Assembly (NCBI GenBank): GCA_022559985.1
Contig: JAFJTR010000025.1
Coordinates: 62,001-126,000 of the forward strand
Origin: Parastagonospora avenae f. sp. tritici 18332-5
Lineage: Eukaryota; Ascomycota; Dothideomycetes; Pleosporales; Phaeosphaeriaceae
DNA length: 64,000 bases
Direction of reading: 5' to 3'
The translations under genes and the position numbers were made by a program. Of this stretch, positions 24,180 through 34,530 are shown piece after piece (position 1 is the first letter of the stretch; every line of letters begins with the position of its first letter). Below the pieces are notes generated by a model, which did no database searches, had not been told where the DNA came from, and saw only the letters and a program-made list of their open reading frames with translations.

Positions 24180-26724
24180 ATGACTACACCAACACCTCAA
24201 AACAACTCCCGCCCGGATGCCTCGCCATTTGGAGAAGGCCTGTCAAACAATCTTCTCAGCGGCTTAGCTCCTTTGCTGGCCCTCTTTGGCGAACAAGTCA
24301 CTAAGCAGTCTCTTACCATGTCCATGGGTTGGACGGACAACATACTGATAGCTCTTGGGCTAATGGGCATCATGACCATCCTCGTTAGTGCCATCAGGAT
24401 CGCTGGTATCAAGCGTCTGAAGGCTTTAATTGGGGGAGCAAGAGAGAGTAGAGAAATAGCAGAGGTGGAACTGTTATCTTCTACGTCATACGTTGTTTAC
24501 GAGATGTGGAATGGAGTCGAGATTGTGAGGTCTTTTGGCGTACCTGCCACCAGCCAGTTTGTTATCGTAAAGAATGACGATGACATACATATATTGCCTA
24601 ACTTTCAAGCTTATTTGCAAGAGATTCTAGTTGAGAAGTCGAGACGATATCTTGATCAAGACCAAGATGCGATTGAGTATCCTTTCAAAGAAACCCCGAG
24701 CCTTTCCTCAAATACCCCTTGGTCATCTGTCTCGAAGACGGAATAAAGGTGTTGGCTCTGCATTGGGTTCTTTATTCAAGCCATGTCTCTCATACTTCAT
24801 TTATTTGTCATGCGAAGCATAAACGTCCGATTTCGCGCTTATAGTTATGCCTGTTATGTGGCTAGCACAATAACTCTCGGCATAGGACTCGCAGGCTGTT
24901 CCCACGTTATCGAAGGCAGCACGACTGAGTACGAACTCATGTCAAATCAGATAAGACACGATGATCTCCTCATTATGACGGTACAGCAGGCAAAAGTCAT
25001 CGGAGAGATGGACTTCGATTCTTACGTCTCTGTTTCTGTGCTGACAAGACCTCGTATTCTTATATGAAGGTTCAACCATAGGAGATTTAAGTAAGTATGC
25101 GCAACTTCTTGTATCCCGTGTTCACCAAAGCCTTCTGTGATCTGGCCGAATCAACAGCAGTGGCTCTTTCTGATTCTCACTAACACCAAACGCAGACGAG
25201 GTTGTACGAATTAAGTTTTGACCACGATAATTGGCTTCATTAGTCAGTTCATAGGGCTCCGGACTCTGCACTGGTCAGCCATTGTCATCTCTCTTGGGTT
25301 CACGCTTGTCATGGTAGCAATTCCTGCATGGGTTCGTCGTGGATTGGCATTTCATGCTGAGTTTCTGCGTTTACGAGAAGGCTCGGAGGGTGCACAAACT
25401 ACAACTTGGATTTCGGATCATCTCGACATAAAAGGCATTCAAAAGTTCAAGAGCCTCGCAATCCCTCGTCCATCATATCAAAAAAGAACAGACGGGGACT
25501 GGCTGTACACACCGCCAAGACTTCTGACTGGTTCCTTCTCTTACGTAGGCCGTGACGCAGCAAGGAATGTATCATCGGTTGTCTTTGGCCTAGATCTGCC
25601 GGCAGCGACCTTCCTGGAGGACTTGTACTCCTGTAGTCAAGTCAAACTATGTGCAGAATTGAAACTGTACAATCCCGGAGACACGCCGTCTGGTCTAGCT
25701 CCACAAATATTGGATACCACGAGCACACTGGCTACATATTTGTGGCGACAAGGAAATTTCAAGGCTATAGATGGACGAGTCATCACAGTGAAATATCAAA
25801 TGGCCAAGACACTACCTGGTTTTCCAATTCAATGTCCGCACACAAAGGGAACAGAAGCTCGTGCCCCAACAGATTTGGATGGATATTGTGAAATTTCATA
25901 ATGAGGAGAACGACGTCACGGAATGGTCTTGTTATACCGAAAGAGAGTATGGAGCGATGACTCTCGCCGCGCTCATAGATTCGGACGCCTGCACACGTAG
26001 AACATTGAGACTGAATCCCGAGGGACAACAGCGTAGTGAGTCCAGTCCATGTGTTACTCGTGACTCCTCGTGTGCTTCTAGATTTCGCCCTCCGACCTGA
26101 AAGCTCGCGCCTACTGATCATGAGTACAGGCATACCACTTCTCCGAATTATCGGAAGCTTGCCCAAAGATGAATTAAGTGCAGCCGACTCGATTGTTCAT
26201 ACGTTCTCAAGGTGGCTCGGAGACACAGTCATCATGCCTGCTTCTTCCACATTGCCAATTTCGGAGGAATCGGCAACCGAGGAGGATACACATTACAGTA
26301 GCGTCATCTATGGATGCCACTATTCATCATCATGGCAAGCTCCTTCAAGAGGAAGCAATGCTGCCCAGGTAGAACCATCAGAGTAACGCCCTTTTGCTGA
26401 CCTTTACATTCATTGTGGCGGTGCTGACCGTGGCCATCGGGACAGCGAAGAATGTGCCTGGGAGATGTTTTTTATCTTCATCCTCACACTAGCTTCCCAT
26501 CTGAAACCTTTGGGAGAACGCGATGTCTACGGAAAGTTAGCCAGGACGTGTCACGGTCCTCTGCTACACGGCACCCCGTACTGGAGATCATGGTGGAGCT
26601 TATGATGCAGAAAGCTCCCAGTCTGTTTCCGACCAAAGAAGTGGCGAGGCAGAGGATAGTCCCGGCGTTCATCAAGCACAACTTACTTCCTTCCCTGAAA
26701 GGAGAACCAGAGACTCCAAGTTAG
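24180..26724 (+). pseudogene. Decayed gene for a large multi-span membrane protein (fungal family of unknown function)
   Basis: Conserved blocks follow in the right order but not in one open frame. First comes LLALFGEQVTKQ with SMGWTDNILIALGLMGI and RLKALIGGARESREIAEVEL (24180 on). Then TITLGIGLAGCSHVIEGSTTEY (24870 on), GFISQFIGLRTLHWSA with AWVRRGLAFH (25218 on), WMDIVKFHNEENDVTEW (25880 on) and ECAWEMFFIFILTLASHLKP (26450 on). These match a family of ascomycete proteins, often with ankyrin repeats, that I know only as uncharacterised. The first two blocks share one frame, broken by TAA at 24744..24746. The third lies just after another in-frame TAA (25212..25214). Frame changes occur near 25053 and 25880. 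Some breaks might be unusual introns, but several ordinary exons with no good junctions point to a pseudogene. Confidence 0.6.
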
Positions 26725-26771
26725 AGAAGCTCCCAAGTAGCATCATGATTGTAATTCAATTATTCATCCTA

Positions 26772-28709
26772 TCAGCTACTACCTACACCACGTCCATCCC
26801 CACCAACCGAACTACGATGTGTACTCCCACCCGTCCCATGTCCCGCAAGCGCAGACCCAGCATCTACCAATCCACTCAACGCGCTCGCTGTCCCTTCAGA
26901 TGCCACCGTGATACTCCTCGCCTTCACCACCGTGCCCATCTTTTCATTCGCAGAATTCCTCTTGTCCTTCTTATCAAAGTCGCTCGCCCTCCAGTAGCTC
27001 ATGATACCCAGATCCTGTTTCCGCGTTACTTCCTCGCTGAATTGGAAGCCCTTTGGGTTCGTCCGCTTTTCGTCGCGGAATGTGTGTTTCTCCCAGTCCT
27101 TGAGAATCTGTAGCGTCGCGACTACAAGGGCGGGGTCGATGGTTGGGGAGCGGATGTAGAGTGCTTCGTCGGGCAGGCATACAAGTGAGAATTGGCAGGC
27201 TTGTTGCATTTGCGCGCCGAAGCCGCCTGCGATGATGGATTGGCGACATGGTTCGCATACATCGTGCTGGTGGCAGACTTTGCATTTCCACCGTAATCCA
27301 TTGATTGGAGATGTTTGGCACCCGTCGCACTTCACGCCTGTGTGGACTTCAACTTCATCGATATAGCCGTCCCAGAACGTGTGATCCGCAACAATTTCGC
27401 CATACAGTGGATCCTTGATATGGCCTACGGCTGCAAACAACGCGTGCCGAACAGTGTCGTAGCGCATTCCGTTTACGGAGCTGACTTGCGAGCTGCTGAC
27501 CCACATATATGCCCGCCCATCTGGGCCGATGAAGCGAAGCGAGTCGTAATTTTGTGCATGGACGTAAGTTGTTAGGATTGCGATGTGTGAACCGTGATTC
27601 AGCCTCTCTTTCTTCCTCATACCGCCGCTTAAGTCGAGGCGCAAGTCATACGTCCACGAGGCCTCTTTGCTTTTCGAGCCCCTCTTCTTCGGTTCTGGAG
27701 ATAGATCTGGTAATGTCATGGTCCACGAAAATTTCGGGTCGCGGAAACTCCCTCCTTTCGACGAGAACTTGAACGTGTACGATGGGGCTGCAGGGTTATA
27801 CGCATGCTCTGTAGGTCTGATAGTCCGCCATGTAAAGGACTCTTGCTGCGATAGCCAGTCGGCCTTGGGCTCTGTTTTGCTTCCAGCATGCGCGTAAAAA
27901 GCTGCAATAATTGGTGGGAGCCTCCATGTGGGTGGGTATGGTACTTGGCGATGTATTTCTAGGTACAAGGGAAGAGAGGCGGGGTCTGGCGCTACCGACG
28001 GAGGTTGGTTAACATGCCGTTGTTCTATCTCGACCGGTATTGGTAAATCATTAGCGGGATCGTACGAGTTTCTTCGTGGATCTGAAGCAACTTCCGATAA
28101 TAGACTTGAGCGAGGTAGATTTTGTGGCAGTGCACCAAACGATCCAGGGCCTTGCGAGATGTCATGTGTTGATACATTCGTTGAATATGGCCGCAGCGAC
28201 AATGAGGACGTCTGATGAACAAGCGGTGAATGGCTGTTCAGCTGTGGGTTTGCTATACTGACAGGCCGCTGATGCTGGCTTACAGCGCTGTTTGATCGAC
28301 TTCTGACTCCTGCCACTTCTAGCTGCTGTGGGACAGCGATGCTGACAAGCCGCTGATGCTGGCTCACAGCGCTGTTCGATCGACTTCTTACTTCTGCTAC
28401 TTCTAGTTGCTGTATCTTGTTTGCGAGGAGTTGATCTTCTTTCAATTGCTCATCGGATGTCGTTGTTGCTGGTGCTGGAGGTAACGGCGCCGGCAATTCT
28501 GCTATTATTGGCGCTGTGGGGGCATCTCCATAATATGGCTGTACGTACGGCGCTGGTTGTTGTGCGTAATGTGTATAATGTGGTTCTTGAATAATTGGCG
28601 CGTAGTAGCCATATGAGTTGCGATCGTCCTGTTTCCGAATCAACGGGTGCTGGTAGTATTGGCCTGTCCGCCCGTGCAGCGGCTGTTGGTTAGAGTATGG
28701 CGACGACAT
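26772..28709 (-). CDS. ZZ-type zinc finger protein with a duplicated low-complexity segment
   Basis: Single exon, 645 residues, starting at ATG 28709 (MSSPYSNQQPLHG); the open frame extends upstream only through a GTG. The N-terminal third is Gln/Pro/Tyr/Ser-rich and disordered, with two adjacent near-identical 28-residue units (about 28256..28430) built around RSRSNSAVSQHQR. A globular central region follows (SYTFKFSSKGGSF, SWTYDLRLDLSGGM, SLRFIGPDGRAYMWVSS). The ZZ finger begins at GVKCDGCQ and has C-x2-C ... C-x2-C-x5-C-x2-C spacing (CDGC, CKVCHQHDVCEPC). ZZ fingers bind peptides, often N-degron or histone-tail ends. The precise role is unknown. The central region resembles fungal proteins that pair a tubby-like fold with a ZZ finger; this is only an impression. 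Confidence 0.87.
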   Translation of the reverse strand: MSSPYSNQQPLHGRTGQYYQHPLIRKQDDRNSYGYYAPIIQEPHYTHYAQQPAPYVQPYYGDAPTAPIIAELPAPLPPAPATTTSDEQLKEDQLLANKIQQLEVAEVRSRSNSAVSQHQRLVSIAVPQQLEVAGVRSRSNSAVSQHQRPVSIANPQLNSHSPLVHQTSSLSLRPYSTNVSTHDISQGPGSFGALPQNLPRSSLLSEVASDPRRNSYDPANDLPIPVEIEQRHVNQPPSVAPDPASLPLYLEIHRQVPYPPTWRLPPIIAAFYAHAGSKTEPKADWLSQQESFTWRTIRPTEHAYNPAAPSYTFKFSSKGGSFRDPKFSWTMTLPDLSPEPKKRGSKSKEASWTYDLRLDLSGGMRKKERLNHGSHIAILTTYVHAQNYDSLRFIGPDGRAYMWVSSSQVSSVNGMRYDTVRHALFAAVGHIKDPLYGEIVADHTFWDGYIDEVEVHTGVKCDGCQTSPINGLRWKCKVCHQHDVCEPCRQSIIAGGFGAQMQQACQFSLVCLPDEALYIRSPTIDPALVVATLQILKDWEKHTFRDEKRTNPKGFQFSEEVTRKQDLGIMSYWRASDFDKKDKRNSANEKMGTVVKARSITVASEGTASALSGLVDAGSALAGHGTGGSTHRSSVGGDGRGVGSS

Positions 28710-29624
28710 GATTTTCCCTCCGTGAAAGTACCCGGCGTGCACTGACAGAGGGCCTTCGAATGTGATAATGTGTAAATTAAGAAGACTGGGTAGGTATAAA
28801 CTACATCGCCTGGGTCCCGTCCTGTGCGACGAACGACTGTGCCGCACAATTCTGAAACAGGTCGGCTAGTACTGATCAGCGCCCGCAATACAGCGACGAA
28901 GTATGTATCTCTTCGAGCCTGAATTCGAAAATGATGCGAGGAGAGAATCTCAGAATTAAGAAAAGCAGACTAAGGACGGATGAGAAATGAAGAGGATCAG
29001 CGACAATGGAGCAGGCGCAGCAGCGACGATGTCACGACGGGTTACGCCCACCCGTTGTGATTCGCTAACTCGTACGTCTGAGGCTGGACGCCTAATGATT
29101 GCCTAGATGATTATTGATGTCATTGCTTCAGCCTCGTCGCATTACCCCTTAGAAAATCGGCGGTGAAAACAGCCCCGTGCAGTTCATGACATTGAAATCG
29201 ACTACGATCGCAGAAGGGAATTGCTGTGAAGATGCCTCGTGCACGCTCCTGCGGGACCTCTCCCGTGACTCTCCGCACAGAAATCGACTTCTCAACTTGG
29301 TATTCAATGCGATTGAAAAAAATGGTTCTGGAAAACCGCATTCAAATCTTTCTCGAAGACTTAGAAGAATCATGTTGATTTTGGTAAGAATGCAAAATGT
29401 TGAGAGATAAATGAAGCTCGCATCGAGACGAGGGCCTCAGGTGCTGACCAATCACAAGCTTCGGCATTCCGGACTCAGATCATTGGGCCGTCGCGAACAT
29501 CTTCAGCTTTGACTCAACGAATTGAGTAGCTGCAGTCCAGAAGCATGAGCAACGAATTTACCAATGAAATCAAGATCAACAAGCGTGCCGTTTGAGATTT
29601 GGCCTTTGCCAATGAATACCCATC
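28710..29624. other. Divergent intergenic region (ZZ protein / Zn2Cys6 factor)
   Basis: No supported gene. About 0.9 kb serves as promoter region for both flanking genes. Short frames of 70-80 codons near 29120..29410 overlap on both strands and look like chance. Confidence 0.5.
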
Positions 29625-31739
29625 ATGCCTCCAAAGCGAACCTGGTCACAAATCGACGGCGGTACAAGTTCAGCGTCGCCAGCTTCGCGATCGCGACAAT
29701 CGAATGGCAACATTGATACCCCAATTCCTGTGGTGTCGCGCAAAGTTAAAGCATGCGCGTCATGCCGAAAACAAAAGGTCCGATCGGGTGCTAACGCACA
29801 GCAGTGCATATGCTTACGGACGATTAGATCAAATGCATAATGGAAGATAGCGGGCCGCCGTGTAAGAGGTGCACTGAGCGCAATCTATCCTGCGTATTGA
29901 ACAAGAGTCTACAGACTCTGATTGAAGAGCGCTCACAGTAAGTTCAACATCAGCAGTGATGCCTACACCCTTTAAGCAAACAAATTGAACACTCTACTAA
30001 TAATGGTAGGTGGAAAGACACTGTCATTGGTGACCTCACCCAAATCCACTCCTCACTTCAAGAAGCTCTTACAAAATTATCACTACCTCCTCTACCGCCC
30101 CTGCAAACCAATAATTCCATCCCACCAGAAGAAGCAAACTCATATGAAGTTGGGGATCGGGACGACGAACCACCATCTTACGATAATTCTCCGCACCTCT
30201 CGCCAAAGGAAGAAGGACTTCCACATGCACCTATCGACTCTCTCTATCAAATCACTCGCCTCAGAACCCTTCGCTCAGATGATTCACCCGACGAGCGCAA
30301 AGCCTCAATCGACCGAAATACCTCTAACCACGTGAATGATTTCATCTCTAGAGGACTCATCAGTCTCGAGGACGCCGACCGCCTCGTCGGTCTCTTCATC
30401 AACCGCATAGATCACTTCATGTACCGCATCGGCGCGGGCTCCTACCGTGATCTCGACAGTTTACGACGCGGCTCATCAGTCCTAACAGCATGTATATGCA
30501 CCGTAGCCGCACTACACGATCCCAACAGCAACCACCTCTACGCAACCTGCGGCCGCGAATTCCGTCGCCTCATGTCGGCATCCATGTTCGATCGCCGTAT
30601 GGATCAAGACTGCATGCGCGCCATGTGCGTCGCTTCATACTGGCTGCACGACCTCAGCTGGATGCTAAGCGGCTACGCCATCCGCCGAGCCATGGAAGTC
30701 AATCTCAGCAGCAGTTATCAGCAGGTATTGACGAGTAGCGATCAAGAAGCCATGAATAATGTGCGCATATGGTACGTGTTGTATATCTGCGATCGCCATC
30801 TTTCCATCCTCTATGGTCGACCGTCGATTGTCCGCGACGATGTTAGTGTGAATGGATGGGAGGAAATCCTCCGAAGCCCGATGTGTACGGAAAGTGATAA
30901 GAGGCTGGTTAGTCAAATGGCACTTCTCGTCATCATGGGAAATGCAAGAGAACTCTTCGGCCCAGATACAGGCGAACCCATCCCCATCGCTTTCGCGCCG
31001 CAATTCGAAAAGTTCAGCCATCAGATCGATAAGTGGGTCGGGCTGTGGTCGTCTGAACTCCTCAGTAAGCATTATCCCACACCTCGTCCCATCTCATCAA
31101 TCCTGTTTGCGATGCTAACCATCCCCAGAACTCCACGAAAGCATCGGCGAATTCCCCACAAAAGGCGTAATCCTCCACCACCACCTCGCAAAACTGCATC
31201 TCCACTCACACGTCTTCCGTGGCTTAAAAGGCTCCCCAGTGCCCGCATACTTCCGCACCAGCGCCACCGCATCCGTAACCGCGGCGACCGCCATCATCGA
31301 AACCGTGCTAACGGACGACGACATCCGCGACGGGCTGGTGGGTATACCGCACTACATCCACTCGATGATCGCCTTCGCGTGTGTCTTCTTGCTGAAGATA
31401 GCCGCGCAGTATTCGGGCGTGTATATTGAGGATGCGGTTGTTTATGACCTAACGACCAGGGCAGTGAGGCAATTTCGCGAGACGCCAGTGGGGAGGTGGC
31501 ATCTTGTGCATCTTATGGCGGAGGGACTGGAGAAGATGTTGGTTAAGACGATGCAGAGGACGGTGGTGGCGGCGCATAGTATTGCTGCTTCGCCTGCGCC
31601 GCACCCTATGGCGCCGACGGCGAATGGCGATGTCCTCTTTGGCGAGAACTTTGAGGATGCGTTTAATTTCGGGACGTCTTCGTTTTTGAACTTTGACACG
31701 GGCACGCTGGATTTGGACTTTAATGGGTTCGGCTTCTAG
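29625..31739 (+). CDS. Zn2Cys6 transcription factor with fungal-specific regulatory domain
   Basis: Exons 29625..29777, 29828..29937, 30010..31064, 31129..31739; 1929 nt, 642 residues. The binuclear zinc cluster is split by intron 1: KACASCRKQK then IKCIMEDSGPPCKRCTERNL, giving C-x2-C-x6-C-x9-C-x2-C-x6-C with all six cysteines. A short linker and a coiled segment (DLTQIHSSLQEALTKL) suggest dimerisation. The fungal-specific middle homology region spans about residues 180-560 (SRGLISLEDADRLVGLFINR, FMYRIGAGSYRDLDSLRRGS, YVLYICDRHLSILYGRPSIV). The C-terminus is acidic and aromatic (FLNFDTGTLDLDFNGFGF), a probable activation domain. It is a nuclear DNA-binding regulator with unknown targets. The adjacent short-chain dehydrogenase, convergent 58 bp away, is a candidate only by proximity. 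Confidence 0.94.
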
Positions 31740-31797
31740 CCCGCCTGCATCTACTGATACACATCATCTTCACATCTTTTTTTCATTTTGAAAAGCT

Positions 31798-32675
31798 CTA
31801 TCCCATCGTCTCATCCCTCCTCCCTTCCACCCTTCCATTCCACTCCCGATCAAAAACCTGCAAACTCCTCTGCGCAGTCGGTACCACATCCAGCGCCTTG
31901 ATACTAACCCGATCTTTCTGACTGAGCATAAACGCCGCTGCATCAGCAACATCGTCTGCGATCAGCGGCTCGAAACCTGCCATGAATTCGTTATAAGAGG
32001 ATTTATCGTACGAGACTCTGTCGCACGCGTCAACGATCTGTGTATGTGGAAGATAGAATCAACATACCTTTGTTCATGAAAATTCGTCGCCACAACCCCC
32101 GGCCTCAACGCCAGCACTTTGATATCGCTCCCCACCAACTCCGTCCTGAGCACATTCGTGAACGCCTCCTGACACGCTTTACTCGCATGATACACCGCCT
32201 CGCCGGGAAACGGCGGCACCTCTAGACCCGTGGTACTCGTGACATTTAGAATCGTGCCCTTGCCGCGCTCTTTCATCTTCCCCTCATTGAGCACCGCATA
32301 CGTCGCGAACATGTACCCGTTGATGTTCGTGCTGGTCATGGTGATGATGTCTTGGATTTTCAGGTCCGGGAAGGGCGACGGGGCGCCGAGAGCGAGACCG
32401 GCATTGTTGATTAGCACGTCAATGTGGGAGACTTGGGAGACGATGTTGGAGATGGCGGTTGAGAGGGCGGCATGGTCTTGGACGTCGACAGATGTGGTGA
32501 AGACTTTGGGGTCGGGATGGGCGTCTTGGAGTTCTTTTGCTAGGGTGTTGAGTCTCTCGGAGGAGCGGGCGAAGAGCATTAGTGTTGCTTGTTCGGAGGC
32601 GAGGCGGTGGGCAATGGCGGCGCCGATACCCATGGAGGCGCCTGTGATTAGGATGTTTTGGCCTTTAAGAGACAT
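31798..32675 (-). CDS. Short-chain dehydrogenase/reductase, similar to yeast YMR226C serine dehydrogenase
   Basis: Exons 32068..32675 and 31798..32017 (50-nt intron, GTATGT...ACAG); 828 nt, 275 residues. The Rossmann motif is TGASMGIG (residues 11-18). The NNAG motif, the catalytic Ser in VTSTTG, and the Tyr-x3-Lys pair in YHASK are all present. LRPGVVATNF closes the nicotinamide pocket. The tail (EPLIADDVADAAAFMLSQK) is the one seen in the NADP-dependent serine/3-hydroxy acid dehydrogenase group. It probably oxidises small hydroxy acids in the cytosol; the substrate is not proved. The 3' end almost meets that of the Zn2Cys6 gene. A perfect CRE lies upstream. Confidence 0.92.
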
Positions 32676-33087
32676 TGTCGCGGGGAAGGGGTTTGGGATC
32701 TGTCAATTTTGAGGAGTGGATGCAATAAATGCATTGGTAGCTTTGTAGCATGATACCTATGTATGTATATCTAATCATGACGTCACAGCAAAAGGCTAAG
32801 GTGTAATAGTACAACAGTGTCGGGTTATTATTGCATACTTGTAATTTTCGTAAAGGATATTGGGTATCTCCTATGCGTATCAGCCATGAGCGGAACGCAC
32901 CAACGTGAAAGGAAAGGAGACCTACATATTATTATGCCGTGTATGATCGTTATGGTCAGGGTTCGTATACACTTCGTAGATCGTGGTACTCATGCTGTTT
33001 ATTGCGAATGAGGTCGTAGCGTCTGCTGTGTAGTCGGCTGAAGAGAGGCCAGGGTACGTGTGAACCACGCCCTGTTTGACGAGGCCT
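32676..33087. other. Intergenic between the dehydrogenase promoter and the Sfr1 3' end
   Basis: Nothing beyond the CRE and CCAAT motifs listed separately. Confidence 0.5.
32778..32785 (-). promoter_or_regulatory. Palindromic CRE (bZIP) site upstream of the short-chain dehydrogenase
   Basis: TGACGTCA, the full palindromic CRE, lies 103 bp before the dehydrogenase start codon. A minus-strand CCAAT box is at 32733..32737. Both suit a regulated fungal promoter, for example under an Atf1/CREB-type factor. Functional use is inferred. Confidence 0.45.
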
Positions 33088-33956
33088 TCATCCTTCCCAT
33101 CGTTGCGCCTCTTTGTTGTATCCGATGAGCTGGAGGTCGATGTTCAATGTCTTGAGCATCATATCCATGGTGAAAGACTATGTTTTATTAGTATCTTATG
33201 TACCCGAAGAAGTGAAAAGCTGCTTACATCATCATCGGCAGCTTTGAACGTCTCTTCCTCTTTCTCTTCACTACGATTGTCCTCGGCCATTTCTGCGTAT
33301 TTGTCATAGGCCTCGTCCCCAATCTCTCCATTCTCTCTTGCTTCCTCCATCTTCTCCCTCTCAGCCTCTCTTTCCTCTTTATCCCACTGCTGTTGGCGCT
33401 CCTTCCCCTCTTTCTCTCGCGCCTTCCAAGCTCCTACGCCACCCATTCTGTTGACCTTATCGCGCGTAGTAGCGAACAACTCTTCGGCTACCGTTCGACT
33501 GGCCGTGCGCCATTTGTCTATCAGGACTACAAGGTCGTCGTCTTTTGTGGATGTGGCGAGTGTGTGGGCTTGGGAGAGGATCTGCATCTCATTGCGGAGC
33601 TGCATGATCTCGCGGGTGAGGGCGGGGTTGGTAGCTGCCTTCTTGGATACCGTCCGTGACGGCGTGGAGAGGCTTGAGCGTGAAGGCAGCGGCTTAGACA
33701 CGCGTGGCTTGGAGGGACCCGGTGTCGCTGGTGTCTGCTTTGCAAGTGCAGCTGTATACTCGCTGCCCGCTCTCGACGGTAGAGAGGTCGCCTGCAATAT
33801 TGTATCCTCATGTGTGCTAAGCTCAGGAGGGTGTGAAGATGGCGGATCAGAGCCGATGCCGGGCTTCAATGGTGTGCGAAACGGTGACTTGAACGGCTTG
33901 TGGAGCGTCTTTGCAGCTTCGTTTAGCCGGCGGCGTTTTGCTTGCGGAGTCGACAT
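33088..33956 (-). CDS. sfr1: Sfr1/Mei5: Swi5-dependent recombination mediator
   Basis: Exons 33228..33956 and 33088..33177 (50-nt intron, GTAAGC...ATAG, phase 0); 819 nt, 272 residues. The start is ATG 33956 (MSTPQAKRRR); the frame upstream opens only with TTG. The N-terminal half is basic and disordered, with the family motif KPFKSPFRTPLKP. The C-terminal half is a coiled coil (ALTREIMQLRNEMQILSQA) followed by LVVLIDKWRTASRTVAEELF and VNRMGGVGAW, then the conserved end MDMMLKTLNIDLQLIGY in exon 2. Sfr1 binds Swi5 and stabilises Rad51/Dmc1 filaments during recombination repair and meiosis. It acts in the nucleus. No anomalies. Confidence 0.88.
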
Positions 33957-34530
33957 TTTCGCTGGCACTGGGGCATTGGCGTGAGTCTCAAGCTGGAAGA
34001 CTGGGCAATATGGCAAGTAAAGAGTAGGCGATTGCGATGTTAGCGACTGAGTGGTTTGGGGTCGAGGCTGCCGTGACGCGATGCGGGATCCGCCGCATAT
34101 GTGGGGCAGATCGCGTCATCACGTGACATCTCTAGGTTTACAGGAGGAAAACGCGCGTCAACATCGATGATGGACCTTGAGCTCAACTTCTTCTTTCCAC
34201 CTTCCCATTTCAATGCCCAGTAACTGGAACTATGTCCGTGCTGTGGGAAGGGTTTTGTCCTACCATGACCTGCCACGCCTGCTTACCTAGCTTTTCAGCC
34301 TGCTCGCTCAACGTTTGTCTCACATCCACCACAGCCTACCACAACTTTCCATCTCATTTATTCTCTGAACACTTCTTATGACTTCTTGACGGGATCGTAC
34401 AAATGTGGGTCTGATGCTCCATGACATCGAACGTGTGCCGCGTTTGTGCCCAGCTAGATAGGGCGGAGGACAATCGCTGGCCGAACCCATGAGGACAGAG
34501 AATTACGATTGAATTTTTACAACAATGGAT
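33957..34530. other. Intergenic upstream of Sfr1
   Basis: No supported gene. The right part may contain unresolved 5' exons of the HET-like gene that follows. Confidence 0.4.

Noticed and set aside
28710..28847. Upstream extension of the ZZ-finger protein
   Set aside because: It opens with GTG, and the added residues look like a translated leader.
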